Positions 40,991-51,295 of a DNA stretch of 64,000 nt are shown here, in pieces. Positions within the stretch are counted from its first letter, which is position 1. The number at the start of each line of letters is the position of its first letter. The notes under the pieces are model-generated. The model was not told the origin of the DNA and did no database searches. It saw nothing but the letters and a program-made list of their open reading frames with translations. Source of the DNA: an uncultured Pelagibacteraceae bacterium (GTDB lineage Bacteria; Pseudomonadota; Alphaproteobacteria; Pelagibacterales; Pelagibacteraceae); the NCBI GenBank assembly GCA_902596185.1, contig CACJSX010000001.1, forward strand, positions 55,183 to 119,182, read 5' to 3'. The position numbers and the translations under genes are program-made.

Positions 40991-42861
40991 GATCTTTTTT
41001 GTAAAAAGCTAACAATTCCTCCAAGTGATATTAAAATTACTGATAACCAAATCCATAACATAAATGGTTTAACTTGATATCTTACATTGAAAAAATCTTG
41101 ATTTTGAACCAGATTAATTACAATAAATTTGTCTGACATAAGAGTTGTTTTTATATCTGCTTCACTTGTGGCAATTACGGGTTGATTATAAATTCTCATC
41201 TCTGGCGAAAGTCTATCTTCTTCACCATTCTGATTGCTTATGAAAAAATTTGCAATAATGGCATTATAATTTTGTTCTTTTTTCTGATCAACACTTTCAA
41301 ATACTATTTTTGTTTTTGAATTTTCAAAAGTTTCACCAACCTTAAGATTTGTTATAATTTCAGTTGCAAATAAATTGTTAAACAAAATACTTAGGATTAA
41401 TAAACTAAATCCAAAATGAGCGATATTTTGTGAAATATTTTTATATTTTTTTACAAAAAAATCTCTCAGCGTCATAAAGAATAAATAAAGTGCACTCGAT
41501 ATCAAAATTGTATTTATTAAAACATTTTGATTAAAATTTTTTAATACTAGAAATGCTAATAAAATTGAGATAATCAAAAAAGAAACTAAATATATTTTGT
41601 CTTCTAGTTGAGATTTGATCCATTTTAACTTTGGACCAATCGCCATCATAAATAAAAATGGAATTAAAAATGGAATTATCAATTTATGATAAAATGGTGG
41701 TCCGACAGATATTTTTTGAGAAGAAACTACATCTAAAAAAATTGGATAAACGGTACCTATTAATATAACTGATAAGAAATACATCATAAACCAGTTATTA
41801 ATTAATATTGAAGTCTCTTTGCTCAACCAAAAAAAACTATAAGATTTTTTGTCATTATCTTTGTGAAAAAAGAAAAAAATTATAATTGATAAAAAAATTA
41901 AAACGAATAAGAAAACAAGAATGAATAAACCTCTTTCAGGATCATTAGCAAAGGTGTGAACTGAATTCAAAATTCCTGATCTAACTAAAAATGTTCCACA
42001 CATACTTAATGTAAATGTTGCTATAGAAAGAATTATTACCCATGAAGTTAAAATATATTTTTTCTCTAAAACTAAAATGCAATGCAAAAGAGTAGTTAAT
42101 GCAAGCCAAGGCATTAAAGAAACATTCTCTACTGGATCCCAAAACCAAAAACCTCCCCAGCCTAATTCATAGTAAGCCCAAATTGATCCAAGCAATATTC
42201 CTAAAGTCAAAAATATCCATGAAATTAAAATCCATTTTTTTATATGAATTGCCCAATTGCTAGAAATAATTTTTAAACTCGTTGCTGCTAAAACTGAAGA
42301 AAATATAATTGAAGAACCTACATAACCTAAATATAAAATTGGTGGATGAATTGCTAAAGCTGGGTCTTGTAAAATTGGATTTAATCCAAGTCCTTCTGTA
42401 GGTATTGGAAAAATATAATTAAATGGATTTGATGTTAGGATTAAAAATAAAAAAAAACCAACAATTATTATTTGTTGAAAAACTAAAGTTAAAATTTTGT
42501 ATTTAACTGGTTGATTTTTTGTCCGTACTAAAAATAAGAAAATAAATAAAGTTAAAACAAGTAACCATAACAATAAACTTCCTTCATGATTCCCCCAGGT
42601 TCCACTTATTTTGTAAAATAATGGTTTGGTGGTATGAGAATTATTAAATACTGTTTCATTGCTAAAATCTGAAACAATAAATGAAAAGATCAAACACAAA
42701 AAACTAATGACAACAAAAAATAATTGCAAAAATGTAAATGATAATATTTTGGTATCTAATATGTTCGAATTATTAAAATTTTTGTATGAAAAATAAAATA
42801 ATGATAATCCAATAACTAATCCTATGATTAACGAATAATATCCAACAAGACTATAGATCAA
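40987..42861 (-). CDS. ccmF: heme lyase CcmF
   Basis: GTWGNHEGSLLLWLL, WAYYELGWGGFWFWDPVENVSLMPWL. Confidence 0.96.
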   Translation of the reverse strand: MIYSLVGYYSLIIGLVIGLSLFYFSYKNFNNSNILDTKILSFTFLQLFFVVISFLCLIFSFIVSDFSNETVFNNSHTTKPLFYKISGTWGNHEGSLLLWLLVLTLFIFLFLVRTKNQPVKYKILTLVFQQIIIVGFFLFLILTSNPFNYIFPIPTEGLGLNPILQDPALAIHPPILYLGYVGSSIIFSSVLAATSLKIISSNWAIHIKKWILISWIFLTLGILLGSIWAYYELGWGGFWFWDPVENVSLMPWLALTTLLHCILVLEKKYILTSWVIILSIATFTLSMCGTFLVRSGILNSVHTFANDPERGLFILVFLFVLIFLSIIIFFFFHKDNDKKSYSFFWLSKETSILINNWFMMYFLSVILIGTVYPIFLDVVSSQKISVGPPFYHKLIIPFLIPFLFMMAIGPKLKWIKSQLEDKIYLVSFLIISILLAFLVLKNFNQNVLINTILISSALYLFFMTLRDFFVKKYKNISQNIAHFGFSLLILSILFNNLFATEIITNLKVGETFENSKTKIVFESVDQKKEQNYNAIIANFFISNQNGEEDRLSPEMRIYNQPVIATSEADIKTTLMSDKFIVINLVQNQDFFNVRYQVKPFMLWIWLSVILISLGGIVSFLQKRS

Positions 42862-42862
42862 T

Positions 42863-43282
42863 TTATTTTTCTCCTAATGCTTCTTTTACTTCCGGTGGCA
42901 TATAATTTTCATCATGCTTAGCTAAAATTTTTGTTGCTGAGAAAAAGTTTCTATCTTTCAAAAAACCTTCTGCAACAACCCCTTTTCCTTCAGCAAATAA
43001 ATTTGGTACTGCTCCCAAGTAAGTAACATTTATTTCATTTTTAAAGTCTGTAATTATGAAGTTAACTTCATTTGAATTCATGGAAATAGAATTTTTTTTA
43101 ACCATTCCTCCAACTCTTATTTTGCTTTTATCTATTTCAGTAAGTGATTTTATTTCGGAAGGCGACTGAAAATATATAACATTTTCCTCTAATGATTTTA
43201 AAATCAAAAATGTTGTTAAAATTAAAGTAATTAAGATTAATATTACAAACAGAAATCTTAATTTAACTTTTCGACCATACAT
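42863..43282 (-). CDS. ccmE: heme chaperone CcmE
   Basis: [29 protein letters not shown] (HxxxY). Confidence 0.95.
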   Translation of the reverse strand: MYGRKVKLRFLFVILILITLILTTFLILKSLEENVIYFQSPSEIKSLTEIDKSKIRVGGMVKKNSISMNSNEVNFIITDFKNEINVTYLGAVPNLFAEGKGVVAEGFLKDRNFFSATKILAKHDENYMPPEVKEALGEK

Positions 43283-43292
43283 GGTTTAAAAG

Positions 43293-43520
43293 TTAATTAT
43301 TTATTACGTTTGCTAAAATTTCTTTATTTATTCTTTGTGATTTTGCAGAATTAGCTTGTTCAGTTGTAAGTGATCCAAATTTAGCGACAAATTTGTTTTG
43401 CTCTTTAACAAATTGCATTTTAGTAACCAAATATAAACCTAGGAAACTTAATAAAGTAAAGCTAAAAGCTGATAACACATACACCGCATATCCATTCATA
43501 AAAAGTAATTCATTTATCAT
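43293..43520 (-). CDS. ccmD: CcmD-like small membrane protein
   Basis: 75 aa, one TM, between ccmC and ccmE. Confidence 0.7.
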   Translation of the reverse strand: MINELLFMNGYAVYVLSAFSFTLLSFLGLYLVTKMQFVKEQNKFVAKFGSLTTEQANSAKSQRINKEILANVINN

Positions 43521-44224
43521 AATCTATCTAAGCCTTTATTTTTAATTTTTATCAGTTCTGTATTATATTTCATTAAGAAAATTAACAATGAAAAAAGAGC
43601 AAATGCCGCAGTCATTATCAATAATGGGTAAAGCATTGATGAATGAATTGAACTTTTTGACAAAATATTAATAGATGCAGGTTGATGGAGTGTATTCCAC
43701 CAATCAACTGAATATTTTATTATTGGAACATTAATAATTCCTAAAATAGTTATAAAAGTTGAAATCTTATAGACTTTTTCTTCCTTGTCATAAATTCTCC
43801 ATGCAATTAAATACATTGCATAGAACAAAGCTAATATTAACATTGAAGTAATTCTTGCATCCCAAGCCCACCATGTTCCCCAAGTTGGTTTTCCCCAAAT
43901 TGATCCAGTAACTAAAGCTATAATATTAAAAACAAATCCCGAAGGAGCTAAACTTTTAGAAATTAAAAAAAAGTTTTTGTTTCTAAATACGAAACCACAA
44001 ATAGATAACAAAGTTATAGAAGAAAATATTCCAAGTGAAATCCAAGCAGCAGGAACATGAACATACATAATCCTAACTGCATCACTTTGTTTGTAATCTT
44101 CAGGAGACATAACTAATGCTTCAAGTAAACCAACACTTAATACAACAATAAACAAAAATAAAACGTACTTAGGTGCTTTTGACGTAATTTTGAAAATCTT
44201 GTTAGGTTCAAAAAGTTTAAACAT
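43517..44224 (-). CDS. ccmC: heme exporter CcmC
   Basis: VHVPAAWISLG, WGKPTWGTWWAWDARITSMLIL. Confidence 0.96.
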   Translation of the reverse strand: MFKLFEPNKIFKITSKAPKYVLFLFIVVLSVGLLEALVMSPEDYKQSDAVRIMYVHVPAAWISLGIFSSITLLSICGFVFRNKNFFLISKSLAPSGFVFNIIALVTGSIWGKPTWGTWWAWDARITSMLILALFYAMYLIAWRIYDKEEKVYKISTFITILGIINVPIIKYSVDWWNTLHQPASINILSKSSIHSSMLYPLLIMTAAFALFSLLIFLMKYNTELIKIKNKGLDRL

Positions 44225-44271
44225 ATTTTAATTTAGAATTTTTTTTGGTGATTTCTATTATGAAATAGTTT

Positions 44272-44334
44272 TCTGATCAAGAATGCAGAGGGGAGATAAT
44301 GAGATTGAATTAACGTTTAACACTCTTGACCAGA
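44272..44334 (-). other. inverted repeat enclosing conserved-looking intergenic RNA/DNA structure
   Basis: 11-bp arms 44272-44282 and 44324-44334; fully paired with one G-U on - strand, A-C mismatch on + strand. Confidence 0.4.
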
Positions 44335-44402
44335 AGATACTAAATATATAGCTAATTTATATGGCCTAGATTTGAGCATAATGTGGTTGAATGATGGTTG
44401 CC

Positions 44403-44723
44403 TTAATTAGAAAGCTTGAAATAACTAGAGCCTTTTTTTCCCGAAAAAATCTCTTCAATTAAAGGGTGTTTTATTGGTTCATCAGAGTCGTCCATTAGCA
44501 AATTTTGCTCAGAAACATAAGCTTCATAAGTTATCTCATCATTTTCTGCTAATAGGTGATAAAATGGTTGATCTTTTCTTGGTCTCACATTTTTTGGAAT
44601 AGATTGATACCATTCTTCAGAGTTATTAAATTCAAAATCAACATCATAAATCACACCTCTAAATTCAAAGTGTTTATGCTTTACGATGTCTCCAATTGAA
44701 AATTTGGCTTTTTGAACTGGCAT
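44403..44723 (-). CDS. hspQ: heat shock protein HspQ / YccV-like
   Basis: KFSIGDIVKHKHFEFRGVIYDVD, QPFYHLLAEND. Confidence 0.92.
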   Translation of the reverse strand: MPVQKAKFSIGDIVKHKHFEFRGVIYDVDFEFNNSEEWYQSIPKNVRPRKDQPFYHLLAENDEITYEAYVSEQNLLMDDSDEPIKHPLIEEIFSGKKGSSYFKLSN

Positions 44724-44810
44724 TAATCTTAGTATGGGTATTTAGAAATAAAAATCAATGCTAAAAATATAAATGTTTTGTGATGTGGCAAATATGTTAA
44801 TATCTTTTTG

Positions 44811-45362
44811 GTGAATAAATCTTTTTTAAAATTTGTTACTGATTTCGGTCCTTTAGCAATATTTTTTTTCTATTATTACAATAGTGGTAAAAATTTATCA
44901 GTAGCAATACCTCCACTGATAGTTGCAACTTTAGTTGCATTAGCAGTAGTTTGGTTTTTTGAAAAAAAAATTCCTCCAATGCCTTTGGTAAGTGGAATTT
45001 TAATTACTTTTTTTGGTGGATTAACAATCTACTTTAATGATCCTATATTTATTTATGTAAAACCAACAATCATCAATATTATGTTTGCTCTTGCATTATT
45101 TTTTGGGAAATATTTTACCAATGAACCTATTCTTAAAAAAATTATGGGTAAATCTATTCCTCTAACCGATATTGGATGGGAAATTCTTAATAAACGATGG
45201 ATGTATTTTTTCTTTGGCCTTGCTTTATTAAATGAATTTATTTGGAGAACACAAACAGAAGAATTTTGGGTTAATTTTAAAGTGTGGGGAATGCTTCCAA
45301 TCACAATAATATTCACAGGGTTCCAAGTACCATTAATTAATAAACATAAGATTGATGCGTAG
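44811..45362 (+). CDS. yciB: septation protein A (YciB)
   Basis: KFVTDFGPLAIFF, NEFIWRTQTEEFWVNFKVWGMLPITIIF; GTG at 44811 or TTG at 44808. Confidence 0.92.
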   Translation: MNKSFLKFVTDFGPLAIFFFYYYNSGKNLSVAIPPLIVATLVALAVVWFFEKKIPPMPLVSGILITFFGGLTIYFNDPIFIYVKPTIINIMFALALFFGKYFTNEPILKKIMGKSIPLTDIGWEILNKRWMYFFFGLALLNEFIWRTQTEEFWVNFKVWGMLPITIIFTGFQVPLINKHKIDA

Positions 45363-45699
45363 TAATTTAAAATTAGTAGTAAATAATCCTCATAATAAAA
45401 TTGAAGAAAAACACTTTTTTGAAAAAGATGAGCTAAAAATTATATTAGACTTATATGCTAAGATGGTTTCTGAAGGATCTTGGAAAGATTATGGTTTAAG
45501 TATATCAAGTAAACAAGTGGGGTTTAGTGTTTTTAGAAATGCTACTGAAAATGCCCTATATAAAATTTGTAAAAATTTTAAGCCTAAAAATAAAAATCTT
45601 AAATATTTGATTACTGATACGAGTGGTAAAATACTAAAAAATTCTTACGATCTTAGAATTTTATTAAAAAATACCAACTGGAAGAAACTTCAAAAATAA
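45352..45699 (+). CDS. DUF2794 family protein
   Basis: KIILDLYAKMVSEGSWKDYGLSI...; recognised alphaproteobacterial family. Confidence 0.75.
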   Translation: MMRSNLKLVVNNPHNKIEEKHFFEKDELKIILDLYAKMVSEGSWKDYGLSISSKQVGFSVFRNATENALYKICKNFKPKNKNLKYLITDTSGKILKNSYDLRILLKNTNWKKLQK

Positions 45700-45701
45700 A
45701 T

Positions 45702-46463
45702 TTATCTTCTTTGACCAAACAATCTTAATAACATTATAAATAGATTGATAAAATCTAGGTATAAAGTTAAAGCGCCCATAACAGCTTTCTTACCCATTAA
45801 CTCACCTGAATCTGACGCAACATACATATTTTTGATTTTCTGAGTGTCATAAGCTGTTAAACCAACAAATATTAAAACACCTAAAATTGAAATCACAAAA
45901 TACATCATAGAAGATTTCATAAAGATATTAACAATTGAAGCTATAATTATTCCAATTAGACCCATCATTAAAAAAGATCCTAACTTTGTAAGATCTCTTT
46001 TAGTTGTGTATCCGTAGATACTCATCGCTCCAAATGTTGCAGATGTAATGAAGAAAACTCTTGTTACACTCATTCCAGTATAAACCAATAATATTGAAGA
46101 TAATGATAGACCCATCAAAGCTGCAAAAACCCAAAACGTAGTTTGTGCCTTTGATGCACTCATCTTGTTAATTCCAAAACTCATGTAAAAAACGATACCT
46201 AGAGGTGCTAACATTACAAGCCATTTAAGACCTGATAAATAAATTGCATTCCCCATCTGCGTTAGACCAACGATTGAACCCGCATCATTAGTAACAACAG
46301 ACATTTTAAATGTTAATAGTGCTACTATTCCAGTTAGCAATATACCTGTTGCCATGTAATTATAAACTTTTAACATGTAGGCTCTTAAGCCTTCATCCAT
46401 TACAGCAGCCGATTGTTGTGCTGCTTTAGCTCTATTTAGTATTCCGTTTTTATCAAATTCCAT
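45702..46463 (-). CDS. Bax inhibitor-1 family membrane protein
   Basis: seven TM segments, VGLTAYDTQKIKNMY. Confidence 0.93.
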   Translation of the reverse strand: MEFDKNGILNRAKAAQQSAAVMDEGLRAYMLKVYNYMATGILLTGIVALLTFKMSVVTNDAGSIVGLTQMGNAIYLSGLKWLVMLAPLGIVFYMSFGINKMSASKAQTTFWVFAALMGLSLSSILLVYTGMSVTRVFFITSATFGAMSIYGYTTKRDLTKLGSFLMMGLIGIIIASIVNIFMKSSMMYFVISILGVLIFVGLTAYDTQKIKNMYVASDSGELMGKKAVMGALTLYLDFINLFIMLLRLFGQRR

Positions 46464-46542
46464 AATGACTAATATATATATTCTTTTACTAATTATTCAA
46501 GATACCTTAAAAGATTAACAAAAATTTAACTTAATATTTCTA

Positions 46543-47577
46543 ATGAATTACAAAAATTTAGGTAATACCGATATTAAAGTAAGTACAATTTGTCTCGGTA
46601 CTATGACTTGGGGAGAACAAAATACTGAACTTGAAGCATTTGAACAAATGGATTTTGCATTAGATCAAGGAGTAAACTTTTGGGACACTGCTGAATTATA
46701 TGCAGTACCACCTAGAAAAGAAACCTACGGTGATACAGAAGAAATTATTGGGAACTGGTTTGAAAAAACAAAGAAAAGAGACAAAGTTATTCTTGCAACA
46801 AAAGTTGCTGGTCCAGCAAGAAATTATTTAAGAAGCGGAGAAAATAGTTTTACAGGTCCAAACTTGGAATCTGCTTTAAATGACAGTCTCAAAAGACTTA
46901 AAACAGATTATATAGATTTATATCAACTTCATTGGCCAGAAAGAAATGTAAATAATTTTGGAAGACTTGGTTATGTTCATAAAGAAAATGAATGGAATAA
47001 ATTTGAAGATGTTCTTGCAGAGTTAAATAAATATATTGATCAGGGAAAAATAAGATACGTTGGTTTATCAAATGAGACCCCTTGGGGAGTTTTAAATTAT
47101 CTTCAGTTATCCAAAGATAAAAAGTTGCCAAGAATGATGTCAATCCAAAATCCTTATAGTTTATTAAATAGATCTTACGAAGTTGGACTAGCTGAAGTTT
47201 CTATAAGAGAAAACATTGGCTGCTTAGCTTACTCTCCACTTGGAAGCGGGTATTTAAGTGGAAAGTATAGAAACAAGAATTTTCCAAAAGGATCAAGAAT
47301 GGAGAGAGATTTCGATTTCTGGACAAGGTATAGAAAGCCAAATACTGAGGATGCCGTTGAACATTATTATAAAATTAGTGAAAAATTTGATCTAGATATG
47401 AGTCAGATGGCGATAAAATTTTGTGAAATCCAAGACTTTATGACTAGTGTAATAATTGGAGCAACTACAATGGAGCAGTTGAAAACAAATATAGAAAGTG
47501 TAAATGTAAACTTATCTGATGATGTCATTAAAGAAATTAACCACGTACAAGCAATTTATCCAAATCCATGTCCATAA
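46543..47577 (+). CDS. aldo/keto reductase (Tas-like)
   Basis: CLGTMTWGEQNTELEAFEQMDFALDQGVNFWDTAELY, GLSNETPWGV. Confidence 0.93.
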   Translation: MNYKNLGNTDIKVSTICLGTMTWGEQNTELEAFEQMDFALDQGVNFWDTAELYAVPPRKETYGDTEEIIGNWFEKTKKRDKVILATKVAGPARNYLRSGENSFTGPNLESALNDSLKRLKTDYIDLYQLHWPERNVNNFGRLGYVHKENEWNKFEDVLAELNKYIDQGKIRYVGLSNETPWGVLNYLQLSKDKKLPRMMSIQNPYSLLNRSYEVGLAEVSIRENIGCLAYSPLGSGYLSGKYRNKNFPKGSRMERDFDFWTRYRKPNTEDAVEHYYKISEKFDLDMSQMAIKFCEIQDFMTSVIIGATTMEQLKTNIESVNVNLSDDVIKEINHVQAIYPNPCP

Positions 47578-48059
47578 TTAAAAAAATTACAATATTGTTA
47601 GGAATATTTTTTATAAGTGGTGTTGCTCAAGTTTCAGCTCAAGAAATTAAAAAAATTGGTAAATATAAAGATTGGGAGGCAATGGTCGTTATGGATGCTG
47701 ACGGTAAAGTATGCTTTGCGCAATCTTTACCTATTTTACAAGCTCCAAAAACAAACAAAAGAGATGCAAAATTATTTGTAGCATTCAGACCAAACGACAA
47801 TATAAAAAATGAAGTAAGTGTTACCCCAGGTTATGAATTCAACAAAAATAATTCTGTAACAGCTGCTTCGGGGAAGAATAAATTTAAATTTGATATTAAA
47901 GAACAAGGTTTTGCGTGGATTGCAGATAATAAAATCGAATTAAAAATGATCAAACAAATGAGAAAAGGATCTAGAATTATGATCACTGGATACAATCAAC
48001 AAGGTTCTCAAACAATTGATCATTACTCATTATTAGGATTTAAAAGATATTTTTGTTAA
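47568..48059 (+). CDS. invasion-associated locus B (IalB)-like exported protein, C-terminus possibly altered
   Basis: signal peptide, IALB-like fold; stops inside sequence that continues into argG in another frame. Confidence 0.72.
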   Translation: MSIIKKITILLGIFFISGVAQVSAQEIKKIGKYKDWEAMVVMDADGKVCFAQSLPILQAPKTNKRDAKLFVAFRPNDNIKNEVSVTPGYEFNKNNSVTAASGKNKFKFDIKEQGFAWIADNKIELKMIKQMRKGSRIMITGYNQQGSQTIDHYSLLGFKRYFC

Positions 48060-49035
48060 GGATTATGTTTATCCCATGATCAGAGGACACGCGATCTATG
48101 AGGGTGTTTATTTATTAGGGACATCAATAGCAAGACCTCTTATTGCAAAAGATCAAATAAGAGTAGCCAAAAAATTTAAAGCCTATGCAGTTTCGCATGG
48201 AGCAACTGGTAAAGGCAATGACCAAGTTAGATTTGAATTAGGCTATCATTATTTTGGTCCCAAAATTAAAATTATAGCCCCGTGGAGAATTTGGAAATTA
48301 AAATCAAGAACAGACTTAATTAATTATGCAAAAAAACATGGCATAGCTATTCCTAAAGATAAAAAAGGTGCACCTCCCTTTTCAGTAGATGATAATTTAT
48401 TTCATACATCAACTGAAGGTAAGGTTTTAGAAAATCCAAAAAATTCAGCACCAGAATTTATTTTCCAGCGAACAATTTCTCCAGAAAAGGCACCAAACAA
48501 ATCATCGTTTATTACTATCAATTTTAAAAACGGTGATCCTTTTGGAATAAATGGAAAAAAAATGTCTCCGGCTAAATTATTAACAAAGCTCAATGACATT
48601 GCAGGTAAAAATGGAATTGGAAGAGTTGACTTAGTAGAGAATAGATTTTTAGGTATCAAATCTAGAGGTGTATATGAAACACCCGGTGGAACTCTTTTAA
48701 TCAATGCTCATAGAGCAATTGAGTCTGTTACTTTAGACAAAGAAACAATGCATAAAAAAGATCAGGTAATGTCTAGATATGCTGAATTAATTTACAATGG
48801 TTATTGGTATTCAAAAGAAAGATTTAAACTTCAAAAAATTGTAGATTTAAAAAGAAGTAAAGTTAATGGCTCAGTTAAACTTAAATTGTACAAAGGAAAT
48901 ATTACAATTCAATCAAGAGTTACTACTAGTAGTGCTTATTCAATGAAGAAGGTTTCATTTGAAGAAAATAAGTCATTTAATAAATCTAACGTTGAAAGAT
49001 TTATCAATTTTCACAAAAAAAAGCTTCGTTCATAG
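48037..49035 (+). pseudogene. argG: argininosuccinate synthase lacking the N-terminal ATP-pyrophosphatase region
   Basis: Frame from 48037 reads DLKDIFVKDYVYPMIRGHAIYEGVYLLGTSIARPLIAK...HGATGKGNDQVRFELG; AYSGGLDTS P-loop and about 75-85 residues missing; in-frame stop TAG at 48034. Confidence 0.72.
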
Positions 49036-49092
49036 GTAGGTTTAGGACAAATTGACATTTGTTTAAATCACCAAAAATTATATCCTCATTAT

Positions 49093-49551
49093 ATGGAATC
49101 AATAAAGAACTGGATGAAAGATGCTGCAAATATTTTATTTGACGATAGTAAAAATGATCTGCGTGCACTTCCGAAAACAGTAAGACTACAAATTTTATTA
49201 GTTTTAAGTTTTATTTGGACCACAGTTTTTAGTTTATATATTTTTTCGTACACAACTTTTGCATTTGGATGGGCTGGACTTTTTTTAGCTCATATTGGTT
49301 TAATATTTGCTGTCTACATGACATTTAAACAATTTCATAAAGCAGAAGCAAAATCAGCTAGTGTTTTTCAAACAAAAAATTTTGATCCTTTTAAAATCAT
49401 GGTAATCGTTTTTGTAATAGTATTTATATTTGTATTTTCAAAAGGAATTGAAGTTTTAACTAGTCCAAATCCAAACTCTTATTCAATCCCTTATGATGGT
49501 CCCTTAAAATCTGCAATTGAAAAATGGTTACCTTTTAGTAAAGATAAATAA
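49093..49551 (+). CDS. hypothetical membrane protein
   Basis: intact ORF, three or four hydrophobic segments. Confidence 0.7.
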   Translation: MESIKNWMKDAANILFDDSKNDLRALPKTVRLQILLVLSFIWTTVFSLYIFSYTTFAFGWAGLFLAHIGLIFAVYMTFKQFHKAEAKSASVFQTKNFDPFKIMVIVFVIVFIFVFSKGIEVLTSPNPNSYSIPYDGPLKSAIEKWLPFSKDK

Positions 49552-49931
49552 TGGATAAGATAGCAAAAAACTTACAGTTAGCATTAATGGTTATTATTTT
49601 AATCAGCACTGTTATCGCTGTTGGGATTGAAATGAAAAACATGTTCTTAAATCAATCTGTTACATTAGCAGATTTGCTTTTAATGTTTCTATATTTAGAA
49701 GTTCTAGCAATGGTTAGGGTTTTTTGGAACCAACAATCTATTAGTATTACCCTACCACTTCTTATTGCGATTACCGCCCTTGCACGATTTATTATTCTAC
49801 AAGGCAAAGAAATGGATCCTACTGCACTTGTTTATGAAGCAGTAGCTATTTTGTTAATAGCTGGAGCAATTGTTGTTTTAAGATTAAGACATAGTGACAA
49901 ATTAGGTCTTAAGAAAAAAAAATCAAAATAA
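49551..49931 (+). CDS. PsiE-like membrane protein
   Basis: four TM, LADLLLMFLYLEVLAMVR resembles phosphate-starvation-inducible PsiE. Confidence 0.72.
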   Translation: MDKIAKNLQLALMVIILISTVIAVGIEMKNMFLNQSVTLADLLLMFLYLEVLAMVRVFWNQQSISITLPLLIAITALARFIILQGKEMDPTALVYEAVAILLIAGAIVVLRLRHSDKLGLKKKKSK

Positions 49932-49937
49932 TTTAAA

Positions 49938-51077
49938 ATGATATTTGAAGCTTCAAGGGCAAAGGCCTTAAATCAATTAAATAATTTTGTTGAGAATAAT
50001 CTTGGAGAATATTCAAAATTAAGAAATTTTGATTTTGGACCTGAAAAAAGATCTAATATATCTTGCTTATCACCATATATAACTCATGGAATAATTAATG
50101 AACAAGAAGTCATTCAGAAAGCTCTAAGTAAATTTTCTTTTTCAAAAAATGAAAAGTTTATTCAAGAAGTTCTATGGCGAACTTATTGGAAAGGTTGGTT
50201 AGAACTAAGACCAAATGTTTGGGCGGATTATCTTATCGAATTAAATCAAATCAAAAATGAATTTAAAGATAATAAAAATTATATTGCAGCAATCGAAGGA
50301 AAAACAAAAGTAGATTGCTTTAATGAGTGGGTGAAAGAGCTTAAAGAAAAAAATTATTTGCATAATCACACAAGAATGTGGTTTGCTAGTATTTGGATTT
50401 TTACTTTAGAATTGCCTTGGCAATTAGGTGCAGAATTTTTTATGCAACATCTTTATGATGGAGATGCTGCATCAAATACTCTTGGGTGGCGATGGGTTGC
50501 GGGTGTTCAAACTCAAGGAAAACATTACCTTGCAAGTGAATGGAATATTAAAAAATTCACTAACAATAGATTTCAAAATATAAAATTAAATGAAAATGCT
50601 CCTCCAAAAGTATCAGAAAAAACTTATCAAATAATTAAACAGGATTTCAATAACCCACAAAAGATTGAGAATAAGAATCTTTTAATTTTTGAAAATAATC
50701 TCTCGTTTGAAATCACTGACTTTAAGGAAAACAACTTTAAGAAAATTTACTTAGTTTCTAATAAAAATGAAAATAGAGCAATAAAACTCAGTGAAAAGTT
50801 AGTGAAATTTAAATCTCATTTAATAGAAGACCAAGAACAAAGATTAAAAAATCAATCTATTGATTGTCAAATCATAGATATAAGTGAATTAACAAATAAT
50901 GAAAATTATTACGGTTTGTATCCAACAGTAGGTGAAAATTTAGATTTTTTAAATTCTAATAATTTAAAGATAGATTATTTATATAGAAATCTTGATCAAT
51001 TAGCTTGGCAATACTGCAATAAAGGTTTCTTTAATTTTAAAAATTATATTCCCAAAATAGCTTCAAGCTTTAATTAA
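49938..51077 (+). CDS. photolyase/cryptochrome-family FAD-binding protein, domain order apparently permuted
   Basis: FIQEVLWRTYWKGWLE, LHNHTRMWFASIWIFTLELPWQLGAEFFMQHLYDGDAASNTLGWRWVAG; starts directly with FAD-binding domain. Confidence 0.85.
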   Translation: MIFEASRAKALNQLNNFVENNLGEYSKLRNFDFGPEKRSNISCLSPYITHGIINEQEVIQKALSKFSFSKNEKFIQEVLWRTYWKGWLELRPNVWADYLIELNQIKNEFKDNKNYIAAIEGKTKVDCFNEWVKELKEKNYLHNHTRMWFASIWIFTLELPWQLGAEFFMQHLYDGDAASNTLGWRWVAGVQTQGKHYLASEWNIKKFTNNRFQNIKLNENAPPKVSEKTYQIIKQDFNNPQKIENKNLLIFENNLSFEITDFKENNFKKIYLVSNKNENRAIKLSEKLVKFKSHLIEDQEQRLKNQSIDCQIIDISELTNNENYYGLYPTVGENLDFLNSNNLKIDYLYRNLDQLAWQYCNKGFFNFKNYIPKIASSFN

Positions 51078-51295
51078 AACCAACGAACCATTCCAATAAT
51101 TCCAGCGGTTGCATAAAAAAATTGCAAAAATAAAATTCCTTTATGACCACCTCTATAGGCCCAAATTCCAATTAAAATGGCTGACAATAACAGTAGACAA
51201 AACCCAAAAAATTCTATGCCTATATTTAAAGCAACAAACAAAGAATACAATATTGCAGTTATAACTCCTGCCCATTCAAAAATTTTATTATTCAT
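51074..51295 (-). CDS. hypothetical small membrane protein
   Basis: 73 aa, hydrophobic; overlaps adjacent GATase start. Confidence 0.6.
   Translation of the reverse strand: MNNKIFEWAGVITAILYSLFVALNIGIEFFGFCLLLLSAILIGIWAYRGGHKGILFLQFFYATAGIIGMVRWF

Noticed and set aside
44272-44334. tRNA or tmRNA in the hspQ-ccmC gap
   Set aside because: No T-loop GGTTCRA, no CCA-compatible acceptor stem, no cloverleaf, no tag-peptide sequence seen
45702-46463. Bax inhibitor-like protein as cell-death/defence module
   Set aside because: Common housekeeping BI-1/YbhL family with no defence-type neighbours
48076-49035. Treating the 319-aa ORF as a complete short argG
   Set aside because: The ATG is an internal Met of the YPMIRGHAIYEG block; homology continues upstream to 48037 and the P-loop is missing
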